Below are positions 13,001 through 22,537 of a stretch of 38,500 bases of DNA, one piece after another. The stretch covers positions 64,001 to 102,500 of the forward strand of contig CAJNDS010000448.1 in assembly GCA_905221605.1 (NCBI GenBank), written 5' to 3'. Made by a program: the position numbers and the translations under genes. Position 1 is the stretch's first letter. Every line of letters begins with the position of its first letter. The notes beneath the pieces were generated by a model. It saw nothing but the letters and a program-made list of their open reading frames with translations. It ran no database searches and was not told where the DNA came from. The stretch comes from Symbiodinium natans (Eukaryota > Sar > Dinophyceae > Suessiales > Symbiodiniaceae).

Positions 13001-16000
13001 GGTCAGTGACCGCGGTGAGGAGATGTATCATGGCAGTCTAAGCTCAGGATGGTGGCACACTTGTGCCGTGCAGAAGGCAGATGCATCGATTGTCTGCTGG
13101 GGGGACAACAGCAATGGGCAGACAGATGCTCCGCAAGATGCAGCGCAGTTCTTGCAAGTGGTTGCCGGTCGGGCACATGCCTGCGGAGTGCAGCGGGTGC
13201 TTGCGGGTCAAGGACCAGGCCTTCCATGGATGTCTAGCCTGTCAGCTTAGGGGATAAAAAAGGTGCGTGGGAGTAGTGGGGCATAGCGGACATCACAGGG
13301 GCTCAAGTTCTTGCGGGGCACTGTGGTGCTACCCCTGACAGGTGTCGTCAAGAACGGTACAGTCAGGTGCTGGGGACTGGATGACTATGGCCAGAGCTCG
13401 CCGCCAAGCTCACTGCCAAAGGTTGGCGGCATCGCGGCGGATGATGACTACACGTGCGGCCTGGCGATTCAGGACGGGCTGCCATATTGCTGGGGCAAGG
13501 ATGATTTCAACCAAGCAAGCCCTCCCTCGGAGCACCTTGGCTTGCCGGACGAGTTTGCGAACGTGACCTGCGAGACGGACACCACGGCCAGCAGCAAGCG
13601 AATCAAGGGGCTCTCTGGAGTTCGGGATGCGAGTGACGAGGTTTCTGTGACCTACAACTCGACTCGGGGCTGTGCCGAGGGCCACCTATCCCTGATTGGC
13701 CTCCAAGAGGGTGCGAGCTATGGGGTGTACTGCACTGCCGAGGATGACGAGCTTCCAACGCCCAATGTCTTGAGTGACCAGGTGGTTGCTGCAGCCGGCC
13801 AGTCCGTGACAATGCCGGACAGGACGACCTGTCATGATTCTACTAATTGCTTAAGAACCCCGGGAAAATAAAGATATTCTTCCTTATTAAGGAGGGTAAT
13901 ATAGGGATTCGTATGTTGCAGTCTTTTTGAGTTCTCAAGCAAATGGTAGGATTCTTGAGCAGCTGCACCCACCAAGCCCACGCCGCCCCACTCTCATCAC
14001 CAAATCCTTGAGTTCTCGACCCTGAAGCCCCTACTGGCCCTAATTCCTGAAGCCTACGACACCGGAGCCCAGCACGCATGCCCTCCCATATCCGGGAAGC
14101 AGGAAAAAGCCTACTTGGAGGTTCATGGTACTCATTAACCCCAAGTATCACTGTACTTCTTGTCCCCTAAGTTCCTTCAGCAGGTCAGTAGTAGACTTAA
14201 AATTGGGGTGTTCTAAGTTCTAAGTGCTCATGAACCTCTAAGGAGGTGTCACAAGTCTTCTCCCCGTGCTCCTTGTCCAGGACCCCACCCACGCTGACCA
14301 TCATGCGGGTGGACGCGGGTGTTGCCGGTGCCTCCTTGGAGGTGGGACTTTATGAGCCGGGTCTCTGTAAGTCATCTTTGTGACGCTTGCATCCTCCTGC
14401 ACCTACACCCTAAACCCTAAACCCTAAACCCCAAATCCTAAACCCTGAAACCCTAAACCCTAAACCCTAAACCCTAAACCCTACACCCCAAACCCTACAC
14501 CCCAAACCCTAAACCCCAAACCCTAAACCCAAAGCTCTTCGAGGTGCTGCTCAGCGAGCCAGGGCTTCAGGTTTGCTGCGTGGCCGTGCTGGATCGGCAC
14601 CCGCCCCTCTCGGGGTCGGAGCTTCTGAAGGCTTGGTGGTGCCCTTTGACCTTTTAGGGTTTAGGGGTTTCAGGGTTTATCTTAGGGTTGTAGGTTTTAG
14701 GGTTGTTTAGGGTTTCAGGGTCTATTTTAGGGTTTTTAGGTGGGTTGTTTAGGGTTTCAGGGTTTGTTTTAGGGCTTTAGGTTTTGGGGTTCAGGGTTTA
14801 GGGGTTTAGGGTTTAGGGTTTCAGGGTTTAGGCTTGCGCAGAGCTTAGCCCCGGTACCCGTCAGTCTCATAGGCCTGGATGCAAAAAGGGTTTAGAGGGT
14901 TTAGAGCCCGGATGCAAAGAGGGTTTAGGCTTTTGCGGTTTAGGGTTTTAGGGTTTTGGGTTTTAGGGTTTAGGGCTGGTTGTAAAAAGGGTTGGTTTCA
15001 GGGTTTAGGGTTTCAGGGTTTAGGGTCACGTGGTCTGGATGTAAAAGGGTATTTAGGGTTTTGGGAACCCCATACCGTCTTCTACCCTGAGCACCCCAAC
15101 ACCCTGAACCATCCTGAACTGCTGCGCTGCACCCTCTCCACGTGGTTTTTCTCCGACTGATCTGGGGCTCTACGAAAATTGGACCCCAAAGAGAGATCCC
15201 CACAGAATAGGGTTCCCTTATCGTAAGGGCCCCAATAGGGCTACCCCTAATTTCGGAAACCCCCCCTGTCTGTTGCCAAATGCGGTGTTTCCGCTTCCCG
15301 ACTCCGAGTCTGAAGGTGGGAACCTTCGGACAGGCCAGCTCGAGTGGAAATGTGGCCACCGTCCGCCTGGAAGGACTCTTTCCGGACACCGAGTACGATG
15401 CCTACTGCGTGGGCGAGGACTTGGCAGGCAACTGGGGCAGCGACCTCTCTATCCTGCAGAGCAAGCGAGACTTTCACGTACTGCGGGACCTCACCCCACC
15501 GCAGCTGCTTTCCACAGATCCGAGCTCCGGAGCCACGGTGTCGTGTACACCAGATGGTTTGGCTCCTGGATGCCTGGTGCAACCGCTGGTGCTCCGGTTC
15601 GATGAGGACATCTTCCGCGGCGCCGGCAATCTCACGGCAGTCTGCCTGAACAACCCGGGCATCTGTGTCGATGTTGTCATGCCCATGGAGGTGGAGACCG
15701 GGCAGACAGGGACCTCGGCCATTCAGCATGCAGACATCACCGTCAACTTCCTGGTGCCCTTATCTGATGCCTCGAATTTCAAGATCGTCATCGACTCTGG
15801 GGCCTTGCAGCTCAGGGATGCTTTAGGAATAGATTTTATTTTTTGTGGTACTACAGATTTCCTACGAGGCAGCTAGAGAATTGTGATAGATTTTTGCTAG
15901 GGTTCCACAGTTCAGTGTAGGCAAGACATGGCCGGGAACCCGGTGAGTCTGAGTGACACCTGCCAATTCTGGGTTCCGCAAGGGGCAGAGTCGGCCCGCC

Positions 16001-16044
16001 CTGACACCTGTGCCGGGACCTTCACGTTTTGGACACCCTCGTAG
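7093..16044 (+). CDS. Secreted mosaic protein: signal peptide, Ig-like (DUF5011, SbsA-type), RCC1-like CWG repeats, FN3-like modules
   Basis: Ten exons joined by frame and an AG|G splice pattern: 7093-7219, 7300-9545, 9756-9851, 11188-11274, 12237 to about 13206, 13342-13822, 14281-14341, 14544-14630, 15316-15815 and 15921-16044, about 1,590 residues. Exon 1 starts with a signal peptide (MPSSLHFWHWLACALLTC, predicted cleavage near GRA). Exon 2 has two DUF5011-type Ig domains (DPGATCVDDVDG and EQGATCTDAVDG) and two SbsA-like Ig domains (LLRFDEPIS, FTFSEPVEW). Exons 5-6 carry seven RCC1-like repeats with the core HACxxR...VCWG and the turn LDDxGQxxPP. Exons 6-9 hold FN3-like modules (FPDTEYDAYCVGEDLAGNW). 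Exon 10 ends an SbsA-like domain with QDMAGNPV. The family pattern suggests an extracellular or cell-surface binding protein; no membrane anchor or enzyme motif is seen. Donors are GC at introns 1, 2 and 8, GT at 3, 4 and 7, and GA-like at 6 and 9. The exon 5/6 junction is unresolved by a few codons, and further 3' exons are possible. Confidence 0.8.
7220..7299 (+). other. Intron 1 of the mosaic gene, made largely of CCCTAAA-type repeat
   Basis: An 80-nt GC-AG intron. The donor is CTGA|GCCCTAAACC, so the telomere-type repeat begins in the donor itself. The acceptor is TTGTCCAG|GCTCC. Joining A|GC keeps the frame (phase 1) and links the signal-peptide exon to the main exon. Confidence 0.7.
9868..9985. 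mobile_element. Introner-like inverted-repeat element, copy C
   Basis: Starts GGGGGGAGTTTACGAAAATA and ends near GGTACCCCCCAAATG. Its reverse complement runs GGGGTACC-TTTTTGGGGTCC ... ATATGGGAATCC ... GGGTCCCTTATTTTCGTAAACTC in blocks. The same blocks, in the same order, make up the 107-nt intron at 32741-32847. It sits about 16 nt after the 5' splice site of intron 3 (9852-11187) of the mosaic gene. Confidence 0.65.
10411..10435 (+). repeat. Short TTTAGGG array inside intron 3
   Basis: Three and a half units of TTTAGGG, G-rich on the + strand, in the middle of the 1,336-nt intron 3 of the mosaic gene. C-rich blocks follow at 10830-10858 and 10886-10912. Confidence 0.9.
11139..11181 (+). repeat. 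CCCTAAA array just before the acceptor of exon 4
   Basis: A degenerate C-rich telomere-type array ending 6 nt before the TATGGAG|GAC acceptor of the 87-nt exon at 11188-11274. A G-rich array follows the donor of the same exon at 11288. Confidence 0.9.
11288..11341 (+). repeat. TTTAGGG array just after the donor of exon 4
   Basis: A G-rich telomere-type array starting 13 nt after the CAG|GTGGGG donor (11275). A second array of the same strand lies at 11634-11680 in the same 962-nt intron. Confidence 0.9.
14111..14244. mobile_element. MITE-like element, family 1, copy 2
   Basis: The left end CTACTTGGAGGTTCATGG and the right end CATGAACCTCTAAGGAGG match the inverted ends of the element at 5595-5744. 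The interiors share words such as GTCCCCTAAGTTCC and AGTAGACTTAA. It lies in intron 6 (13823-14280) of the mosaic gene, about 35 nt before the acceptor. Confidence 0.7.
14407..14531 (+). repeat. CCCTAAA array ending just before the acceptor of exon 8
   Basis: About seventeen C-rich telomere-type units fill most of the 202-nt intron 7 and stop about 12 nt before the TTCGAG|GTGCTG acceptor. Confidence 0.95.
14653..14832 (+). repeat. TTTAGGG-type array just after the donor of exon 8
   Basis: A degenerate G-rich array (TTTAGGG, TTTCAGGG, TTGTTTAGGG) beginning 22 nt after the AAG|GCTTGG donor of exon 8. A more degenerate G-rich block continues at about 14887-15065 in the same intron. Confidence 0.9.
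15165..15265. mobile_element. Introner-like inverted-repeat element, copy B
   Basis: Its reverse complement contains, in order, GGGTTTCCGAAATTAGGGGT, CCTATTGGGGCCCTTACGAT, AAGGGAACCC and TCTTTGGGGTCC, ending AATTTTCGTAGAG. This parallels block by block the intron at 32741-32847. It lies in intron 8 of the mosaic gene (14631-15315), about 50 nt before the acceptor, in reverse orientation relative to copy A. Confidence 0.65.
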
Positions 16045-18124
16045 CACCCTGGATGCAGCGTGGATGCAGCGATGTGCAGCGATGTGCAGCGTCCTCCTCC
16101 CGAAGCCCCTCATCTCGGTGCGTCAGCTGGGTGCCCATGCCCTCGCAGCTTTTGGGCTCAACTTTCGACGTCTTGGTTCCGTCTCGCTTTGGGGGAATTC
16201 GGCCTCCGTCCTTGACACGACGTCATGTGAGCAAGTCTGGAATGACGTGGAGATCATGCCTTGCAGCGTCTCATCCCGTACAATGCCGGCCCTGACGTAG
16301 ACATATGCAAGTCTCTGCAACAGGCAGGCGATCAAGCGCGACCGGCATGTGCCAAAGAGATGAAATCTTTGGGTCTAGCTCAGGTGTTGGTCTGCACGAG
16401 ATTCCGTTTGCCTCCGCTCCCATGATTGCTCCGATCTTTCAGGTTGGTTAGCTACCATCAGGACCAGGCGAAGACTGAGTTGGCGACCCGTCATGAAGAG
16501 ATATGGGCGGCCGGGCATGTCGGGAGGTCGGCATGGCACACCCTTGCGCCGTGGACGCAGAGGGAGGCCCGTGTCACCGTTCCGGAACTCGTGTTCTTGC
16601 TTGCTTTGCATTTTCTAGCAAGATCTTCATAGGCCAGTGCTTCGAGATTGTGCCTTGTGAGGCGCTGCTGATCGTTCCAGCGGCCGCTGGCAGGCACGGG
16701 AAGCTTGCGCCAACCTTGCGCCTGTCGAGACATGCCGAGATTGAAGTGCGCGCAGGCAAATTGTAGTCGCACGTTGGTTTCCGCTTGCAACCTCAAAGAA
16801 GTCGTGCCATAAATAGGCTTTTTAGGAAGTAGTTGCCGCAGCCATGGTCGAAGCATGCTAGTGCTAGCCTGCCCCCTGTCCTCAGCTCGTATCTGACGTA
16901 GGTTGTAAATTGTACAAGAAAGTTCTGCTGTTTAGCATTTAATCCTCCACCTCGCTTGCACGCTGGAAGGCCTTTTGCTGGGGCAATTGGGTCGACGTGG
17001 ACGCCATCGTGCAGCAGGTCCCCTCCAGCATCCGCCAGCTTTCATCTTTTGAGCCCGTTTCCCTGGTGCTCTTCTTGACATCTTTTGGCATGTCGACATG
17101 GCAGATCCAGAGCCAGACCCAGCGCCCATGACTCACTCGTGCTGAGCAGTGCTGTGGCAAGAAGACTCGCCCACACGAAGCAGCTCAAAGTAGCTCGAAT
17201 GCTGCTTCGGCCATCGCGTCCACGCGAAAGGACGAAGGTACCCAAGAATCAATGTCGGTCGCACTGCCCACCCATTCTCCCACACACTTACGCCCAACCT
17301 CAGATTCCAACAGTCGATAGGAGTCGATAGCACAGTGTTGTCGGCGTCATGCTAGAGGCAATGGAAGCAATGCACCTAGCCACTGTGTATGGGCACTGCG
17401 TGCAAGTTTATTTCGCTGACAGGTCCTTTTGCAAGCTGCTCGGGCCTGAGCCGTCCGCAACCTCATTGAAGTTCCATGTGGAACAGCTTGAAGCTGAGAT
17501 TCGAGAAGCCCGGTGTAGAACATCAGCATATATCAGCATCTGCAGTCGGTGTTATGCTGCCTGTCGATAGGTCTCGTTTTCAGCCTCGGTGAGGTGTGAG
17601 GCTGCGAATAACACTCTCCAGAAGTTGCGAAGCGAGAGCTGGAACTCTTAAACCAAGATCCTCTTAGGCCAGCAGAGGCGACAGCAAGGCTAGCGGGCGC
17701 GGTGCTTCTGGTGGCTTTCAAAAGGCATTTCGGATCCTGGGGCGAAGGTCAATGTAGGTTTACCTTTAAGCCGCAAACCGCCTAAACCTCGAGGACTTCA
17801 GGTCTTGCTTCTAAGGGGCGATGCTTCGACTCTCGAACTTCGGACTGCGGGAGACATGTGTCGTGCATCTCGCGTGAGCGCTGTAGAAAGTTCTGGCAGC
17901 GTCCTCCTTAGCGGTGAGTACGCTTGCTGGTGGAGCCTGCCCTCTTCTGATGTGCGCGGCCAGCATGCCCCAACATCCTCTGAATCCTCTGACCGCTATG
18001 CAAGGCCACCTTCAGCAATGGTGATGTGCCCTACGTCGCCGACTTCACGCGAATGGACCTTCTGAATGAGAAGACCGGGCGGAAGAGGCGCTGGTGAACG
18101 GTTATCGGCCCCAGGTTGTGCCCC
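16045..18124. other. Unresolved stretch with possible isolated exons
   Basis: No gene could be assembled. The + strand has three coding-looking islands. The first, about 16962-17130, encodes a peptide containing NWVDVDAIVQQVPSSIRQ. The second, about 17804-17913, is preceded by TTCAG and followed by GTGAGT. The third, 18004-18085, contains NGDVPYVADFTRMDLL. The last overlaps an equally open minus-strand frame, so strand is undecided. Nothing here matches a family I know. Confidence 0.3.
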
Positions 18125-18302
18125 TTTTTTTGAGCTGTAGTAGTGGACTAAACGGAAAACAGAGTAGAACATGCACAACATGTAGAACAGAGACCCCAGC
18201 AAGGGCCCGATGATGTTGACCAACCCTGAGCTCAGCACCTCGGCAGGCTCTTGCGCTTCGAGCCCGGCCAGCAGGCGCGCTGCTTGCTTGCGAAACCCCC
18301 CC
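18125..18302 (-). CDS. Possible minus-strand exon with a membrane segment
   Basis: Read on the minus strand, an open frame contains RKQAARLLAGLEAQEPAEVL followed by a strongly hydrophobic stretch (LVNIIGPLLGSLFYMLCMFY) and then basic residues. It begins after a CGCAGCAG acceptor and could end at a GC donor after the SSKK codons. A further minus-strand piece (KVHSREVGDVGHITIAEGG, about 18010-18078) may be the next exon. It would be the only gene on this strand. The call rests on composition alone; I recognise no family. Confidence 0.3.
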
Positions 18303-19162
18303 TGCTGCGCTATCGCGCGTGTGCGGCTTCGACTTCCGATGAACAGCGCTGGTGTGCGGGGGGGGGCGGGGGGTCAAGAGTCTTGTGATATTGTACTTCC
18401 TTTAGTTAACTTTAGCTTTGGCTTAGATGAGCCTGTCAGATGCGAGTCGTTGGCGTGTGAGTCGCAGTCACGCGCCCTTGCAAACACTCAGCTGTCCCCG
18501 AACCCAGAAGTGGGAGATTGGCTGCAAGACTGGCCGAAACCTCAGCTTGGGTGGTTTAGACCAGTGGGGGGACATAAGTCCGCACACAGCGCAGTCACAA
18601 ACATTCCGACCACAGCTCAGCCCATGCCAAAGCCGCTCTGCCAAGGGATGGTGTCCTTGCCTTCCAGATGCCAAGCAGCGGCCACAGTACTCGATGGAAG
18701 TGCCTATGGCAGGCAAGCTTCTGCGGAGTGTGGAGAGGGGGCAAGTGTAGGATGAGTTGGATCAGGTCTTCCTGGAAGGAGGTGGGTGGAAGACGATGCC
18801 ATTCACCCAAGCTGCCGAGAGCTGCCGAGGGCAAGTCGGGCTGCCCGAAGCTTGAGTGTATGATCTCCTGATATTTTTCAGGTCCATTGACGATGGCCTG
18901 GTGCCTAGTGGAGCGGTTTCGTGCACAACTTCGGAAAGGGTGGAGCACTGGTTGCCTGCGGTACCGGGACGTCCCGTCATGTCACATCGAAGTAGGCTGA
19001 AGGCGTAGGAACCTTTAGATGCCTTGGCATGGCATCCCCGAAATGGAAGTTTTCTGGCGCCTTCCGCTGACCTCCTCGTCGCAGTTCCGGAAGGAGGATC
19101 GACACTTGGCCTTTGGCCTGGTTCCCGTGGCCAACGTAAGTGGGGCACGGCCGATCTCCCAG

Positions 19163-21304
19163 ATTGCGGGTTGGATTGCGTGCGAGCTGGTTCAAGAGGC
19201 CGCACCTGGAGCTGGTCGTGGGCTTCGATGTGAATCAGGCGCACTAGGTCCTGGATGTTGCGACACGGGTGCGGTTGGGGACACGCGGAAGGAGGCATTG
19301 GATGAGGCGAAGTTGAGTGAGGAGCCGGCAGTGTTCGAAGGCCCGGCGGGCACGGAGGTGCGATGGACTGGGCTCTTGTCCATGGAGCCGGGATCCAAAC
19401 TGAGGCTCGTTGGCCCCAGCAACTTTCGGCTGACCTTTGGGCGGTCTCGCCAGGCTCTGCCAAAAGCAGTGCTGCGAAGCTCGGCGTGCCCGCCAGCTGG
19501 GGGAGCTGCATGCGGTGAGGTGAGGGATTGGTTTGAGGTCCTCTGTCGTCCAGGGAAGGCAAGTGTCACAGCGACGGTGGAGATCCTGAGCCCTCCCCAG
19601 GGTCACGTCAACGCAGCCTGGGGCGCGCTGTGCTGGAGCCGCTTCGAGCGCCCCGAAATATGGCCGTTAATCCGCGTGCTGGGCGACTGGGTCGATGGAG
19701 GAGCTGGCAGCTGCCCCGCACCGACATCGCTGCGCGTTCCCCCAACACACCTCCGAAACCGAGACCCAGACGCAGCTGGGACACTGCTGGAGCCGCCGCG
19801 CCTTGCGTTGCTGGTGGTGTTGGCAGTTCAGCCCGCGGAGAGTGGCGTGGGCTGCATGACCCCCAATTGGTCCCTGGTGGCCGCACTGGATGAGGCCCTC
19901 TATCGCAATGTAGGGCCCCAGTATGAGCTCCACGTTGCTCAGATCGCGGCCGAGGAGGAGCTCGACTGCCTTGCGACTGAGGATGTGCTCCAGAGCCTCT
20001 CAAAAGCCCCGCAAAAGGGGGTTGTCTATTTCCTCAGCCCGCAGCAGGTCAAGGGGGCCTTCCGGACCAAGAGCTACCTCATCCACGACGAGGCCCTCTT
20101 TGCCTTGATGGACAGGCTTGAGAGGGCCGGGCTCCCGACGGTGTGGCCACACCCCTTGCATTTGTTCAAAGCGCTGGCTGGCAAGGTGTGGCCACCCCAG
20201 GTATGTCTGTCGCCTCAGTATCACGTGCCGCTCACAACCTGTGTTCCTCGCGGCGCCGTGCTCGCAGACTCGCAGCTGGCCGCAGAGGAGGCTCTGCAAG
20301 CCCTAAAGGTTCTGCGTGAGGCCTCCGCGCGGCCTCCGGAGGTGTCTGGGACTGTCGTCAAGGTGGGGTTCTCTTGGAAATCCGAAGGGGTCACGCTCTG
20401 CCAGGACCGCGGGGACCTAAAATGTGCCCTGGAGCATGCTGCAGAAGCTGGCAGCCACAGCTATTTCATGGTGCAGGAGCGTATTGAAGACTTATGTTGT
20501 GAGGCCATGGTTTACGTACTGGGTGGTGAGATCGTAGGCCACCCGCAGTACTACTCCTTTCCTTACCACAAGGCCCCGCCGCAGTACATGCTGCGGAAGA
20601 CAGCCGCGCAAATGTTGGGTGGAGAATCAGTCCAAAGAGACTGTGAGGTACAGATGAAGCAGATCGCTCAGCGGTGGATAGTTTGGATCCACGCTCAATG
20701 CTCTACCCCCGTGCCCTTCTTTCGGGTTGACTTTCTTTTGGCATTGCCTCGGGATGCACGGGATGTACAGATATGGACTGGCGAGGTCAGTGAGTTGGGC
20801 GTGGCCGTATCGTTTCAGGAAATCGATGACCATCAAAGCTGTGATATGGTCATGGATGCAGTGCTGCGTTCAGTGCTCAGCCCAAACAGTGCCGGTGCTG
20901 TGCATCGCGAATCGGCAGCTGGTACAAGCCTGATGTCTTCATCCCAGCTGTGTTGTGTAAGCTGCACGTTGTCAGCATGTTCTGTTGAGGCACCTCCCTC
21001 CGAACATCACTTCTGCAAGGACACAATGTCCTTGACACAGAGGTGGGTTGTCTGGTACGCCTGGGAATTAGGCTTTCTTAGTGGTTGGCTGTCGGCCGCT
21101 TGCAGCCGCAGGCGCATGGATGCGAGTATCGGGTCAATCTGGAGGCCGCGATCGCCGTGCAAGAGATATGGCAAGTGGTGTCTGGAAAGGGAGGGAGGAG
21201 GAGCGAGCGAGCGAGCGAGCGAGAGAGAGAGAGAGAGAGAGAGACAAGGAGGCCTCTACGCTGGGAAGCAGAGAGGCTTTCGGGGACCTCGGCCCTCACC
21301 GTAG
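19163..21304 (+). CDS. ATP-grasp-like protein, 5' end incomplete and 3' tail doubtful
   Basis: Two exons are supported. The first, 19163-19238, encodes VGLRASWFKRPHLELVVGF and ends at a CAG|GCGCAC donor. The second, from 19295, starts after GGAG with ALDEAKLSEEP. The 56-nt GC-AG intron keeps frame. The N-terminal half (VRWTGLLSMEPG...LRLVGPSNFRLTFG) could be a PA14-like beta-sandwich, a weak call. The C-terminal half has ATP-grasp features: GLPTVWPHPLHLFKALAGK (about 20126-20180), VKVGFSWKSEG (20358), YFMVQERIE (20463), FRVDFLL (20720) and EVSELGV (20784). This fold forms an acyl-phosphate and then an amide, thioester or ester bond; no substrate can be assigned. Coding character ends near 20890. 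Beyond that the frame stays open through (GAGC)n and (GA)n repeats to a stop at 21302, which is probably intron or 3' UTR. Upstream exons, perhaps near 18883-19005, are likely but unplaced. Confidence 0.6.
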   Translation: MAGWIACELVQEAAPGAGRGLRCESGALGPGCCDTGAVGDTRKEALDEAKLSEEPAVFEGPAGTEVRWTGLLSMEPGSKLRLVGPSNFRLTFGRSRQALPKAVLRSSACPPAGGAACGEVRDWFEVLCRPGKASVTATVEILSPPQGHVNAAWGALCWSRFERPEIWPLIRVLGDWVDGGAGSCPAPTSLRVPPTHLRNRDPDAAGTLLEPPRLALLVVLAVQPAESGVGCMTPNWSLVAALDEALYRNVGPQYELHVAQIAAEEELDCLATEDVLQSLSKAPQKGVVYFLSPQQVKGAFRTKSYLIHDEALFALMDRLERAGLPTVWPHPLHLFKALAGKVWPPQVCLSPQYHVPLTTCVPRGAVLADSQLAAEEALQALKVLREASARPPEVSGTVVKVGFSWKSEGVTLCQDRGDLKCALEHAAEAGSHSYFMVQERIEDLCCEAMVYVLGGEIVGHPQYYSFPYHKAPPQYMLRKTAAQMLGGESVQRDCEVQMKQIAQRWIVWIHAQCSTPVPFFRVDFLLALPRDARDVQIWTGEVSELGVAVSFQEIDDHQSCDMVMDAVLRSVLSPNSAGAVHRESAAGTSLMSSSQLCCVSCTLSACSVEAPPSEHHFCKDTMSLTQRWVVWYAWELGFLSGWLSAACSRRRMDASIGSIWRPRSPCKRYGKWCLEREGGGASERASERERERERQGGLYAGKQRGFRGPRPSP
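21197..21244 (+). repeat. (GAGC)n/(GA)n simple repeat
   Basis: A run of GAGCGAGCGAGC passing into GAGAGAGA. It is open in several frames and gives false Ser/Arg/Glu-rich peptides. Confidence 0.95.
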
Positions 21305-21380
21305 CAAAATCGCCGTAACCAAAAAAGAAGACTTTGGTGACTGGCACTCTTGGGGCGAACCGCTTGGGGCCATGCCTGCC

Positions 21381-21700
21381 GGAAGGAAGGAAGGAAGGCA
21401 GGGAAGGAAGGAAAGGGAAGGAAAGGAAGGAAAGGAAGGAAAGGAAGGAAAGGAAGGAAAGGAAGGAAAGGAAGGAAAGGAAGGAAAGGAAGGAAAGGAA
21501 GGAAAGGAAGGAAAGGAAGGAAAGGAAGGAAAGGAAGGAAAGGAAGGAAAGGAAGGAAAGGAAAGGAAGGAAAGGAAGGAAAGGAAGGAAAGGAAGGAAA
21601 GGAAGGAAAGGAAGGAAAGGAAGGAAAGGAAGGAAAGGAAGGAAAGGAAGGAAAGGAAGGCAAGGAAGGAAGGGAAGGAAAGGAGGGAAGGGAAAAGGGA
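21381..21700 (+). repeat. GGAAGGAAA minisatellite, about 320 bp
   Basis: A tandem array of a 9-bp unit GGAAGGAAA (alternating GGAA and GGAAA steps), nearly perfect for about 260 bp with degenerate edges. Because 9 is divisible by three, all frames stay open, giving spurious Lys/Glu/Gly-rich (+) and Phe/Leu/Pro/Ser-rich (-) frames, which I do not call as genes. Confidence 0.97.
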
Positions 21701-22129
21701 GACCACACATGAGAGGGCGGATGCAGCATTACCTGAGGCAACTCCCCAACACCTCCGGTTTTCATCAGGATGCTCCACGCCGTGCACAGCAGCGGAAGAG
21801 AGGCAGCACAGACAGCGGTATGCAGCAGCAGGAGACACACAAGACACACCGCGAGAAGGGCAGTCATGCTGCAAAACGTGCCGGAAATCGTCTAAGTCTG
21901 CTTGGGCATTGGGGGGGAGGGGGAGTGGGCAGGAACTTCGGGGATTTGAATGTGTGGGGACTCGTTCTGCGTCTCCGCCATATCAGACAGAGATACAAAA
22001 ACCAGAAGACAGTTGGTACAGTTGATTGGGGTTTCCATTTGCTGGGGCCAGCAGTCAGCGAGGAGCACTGAGATAGTGCCACGATCAGTCCACTTAAAGC
22101 GCCAAAGGCCCAGCAGACGCGGGGACGCA

Positions 22130-22224
22130 CCCTAAACCCGAACCCTAAACCCTAAATCCTAAACCGAAAACCCTAAATCCTAAACCCTAGACCCTAGACC
22201 CTAGACCCTAAACCCTAAACCCAA
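22130..22224 (+). repeat. CCCTAAA array upstream of the reductase gene
   Basis: A C-rich telomere-type array with variants (CCCGAA, CCTAAAT, CCCTAGA). It lies about 310 nt before the start codon of the reductase gene, in the gap after the ATP-grasp gene. Confidence 0.95.
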
Positions 22225-22537
22225 AACAAGGGTCCCAGATGGGGTGAGCCAGGCGGGTGGCACGAAAACCCGGAAAACCTCAACCTCCAGGGTCTCCCAA
22301 CAGCGGCCTTGCAGTTGCCACGATTTTCCTGCAAACGGCCCAGCTTGGGACTACTGTATTGGGAAACTTCGGGGCCCCCTTCCTGTCCACGTGTAGATCT
22401 CTGCGAGACACTGAAAAGGGGCGCGCGCGTGCGCCATGCGCAGGGGGTCTGCCCCTCACGCCCAACGAAGAAAAAGGAAGAGAAAGCTTTTTTTGCTGCA
22501 CTGTGTGTCTGAGGCCGCGACCTGTCGACAAGTAACA

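Noticed and set aside
21081-22025. Long Lys/Glu/Gly-rich (+) and Phe/Leu/Pro/Ser-rich (-) open frames
   Set aside because: They are translations of the 9-bp GGAAGGAAA array; a unit divisible by three keeps all frames open.
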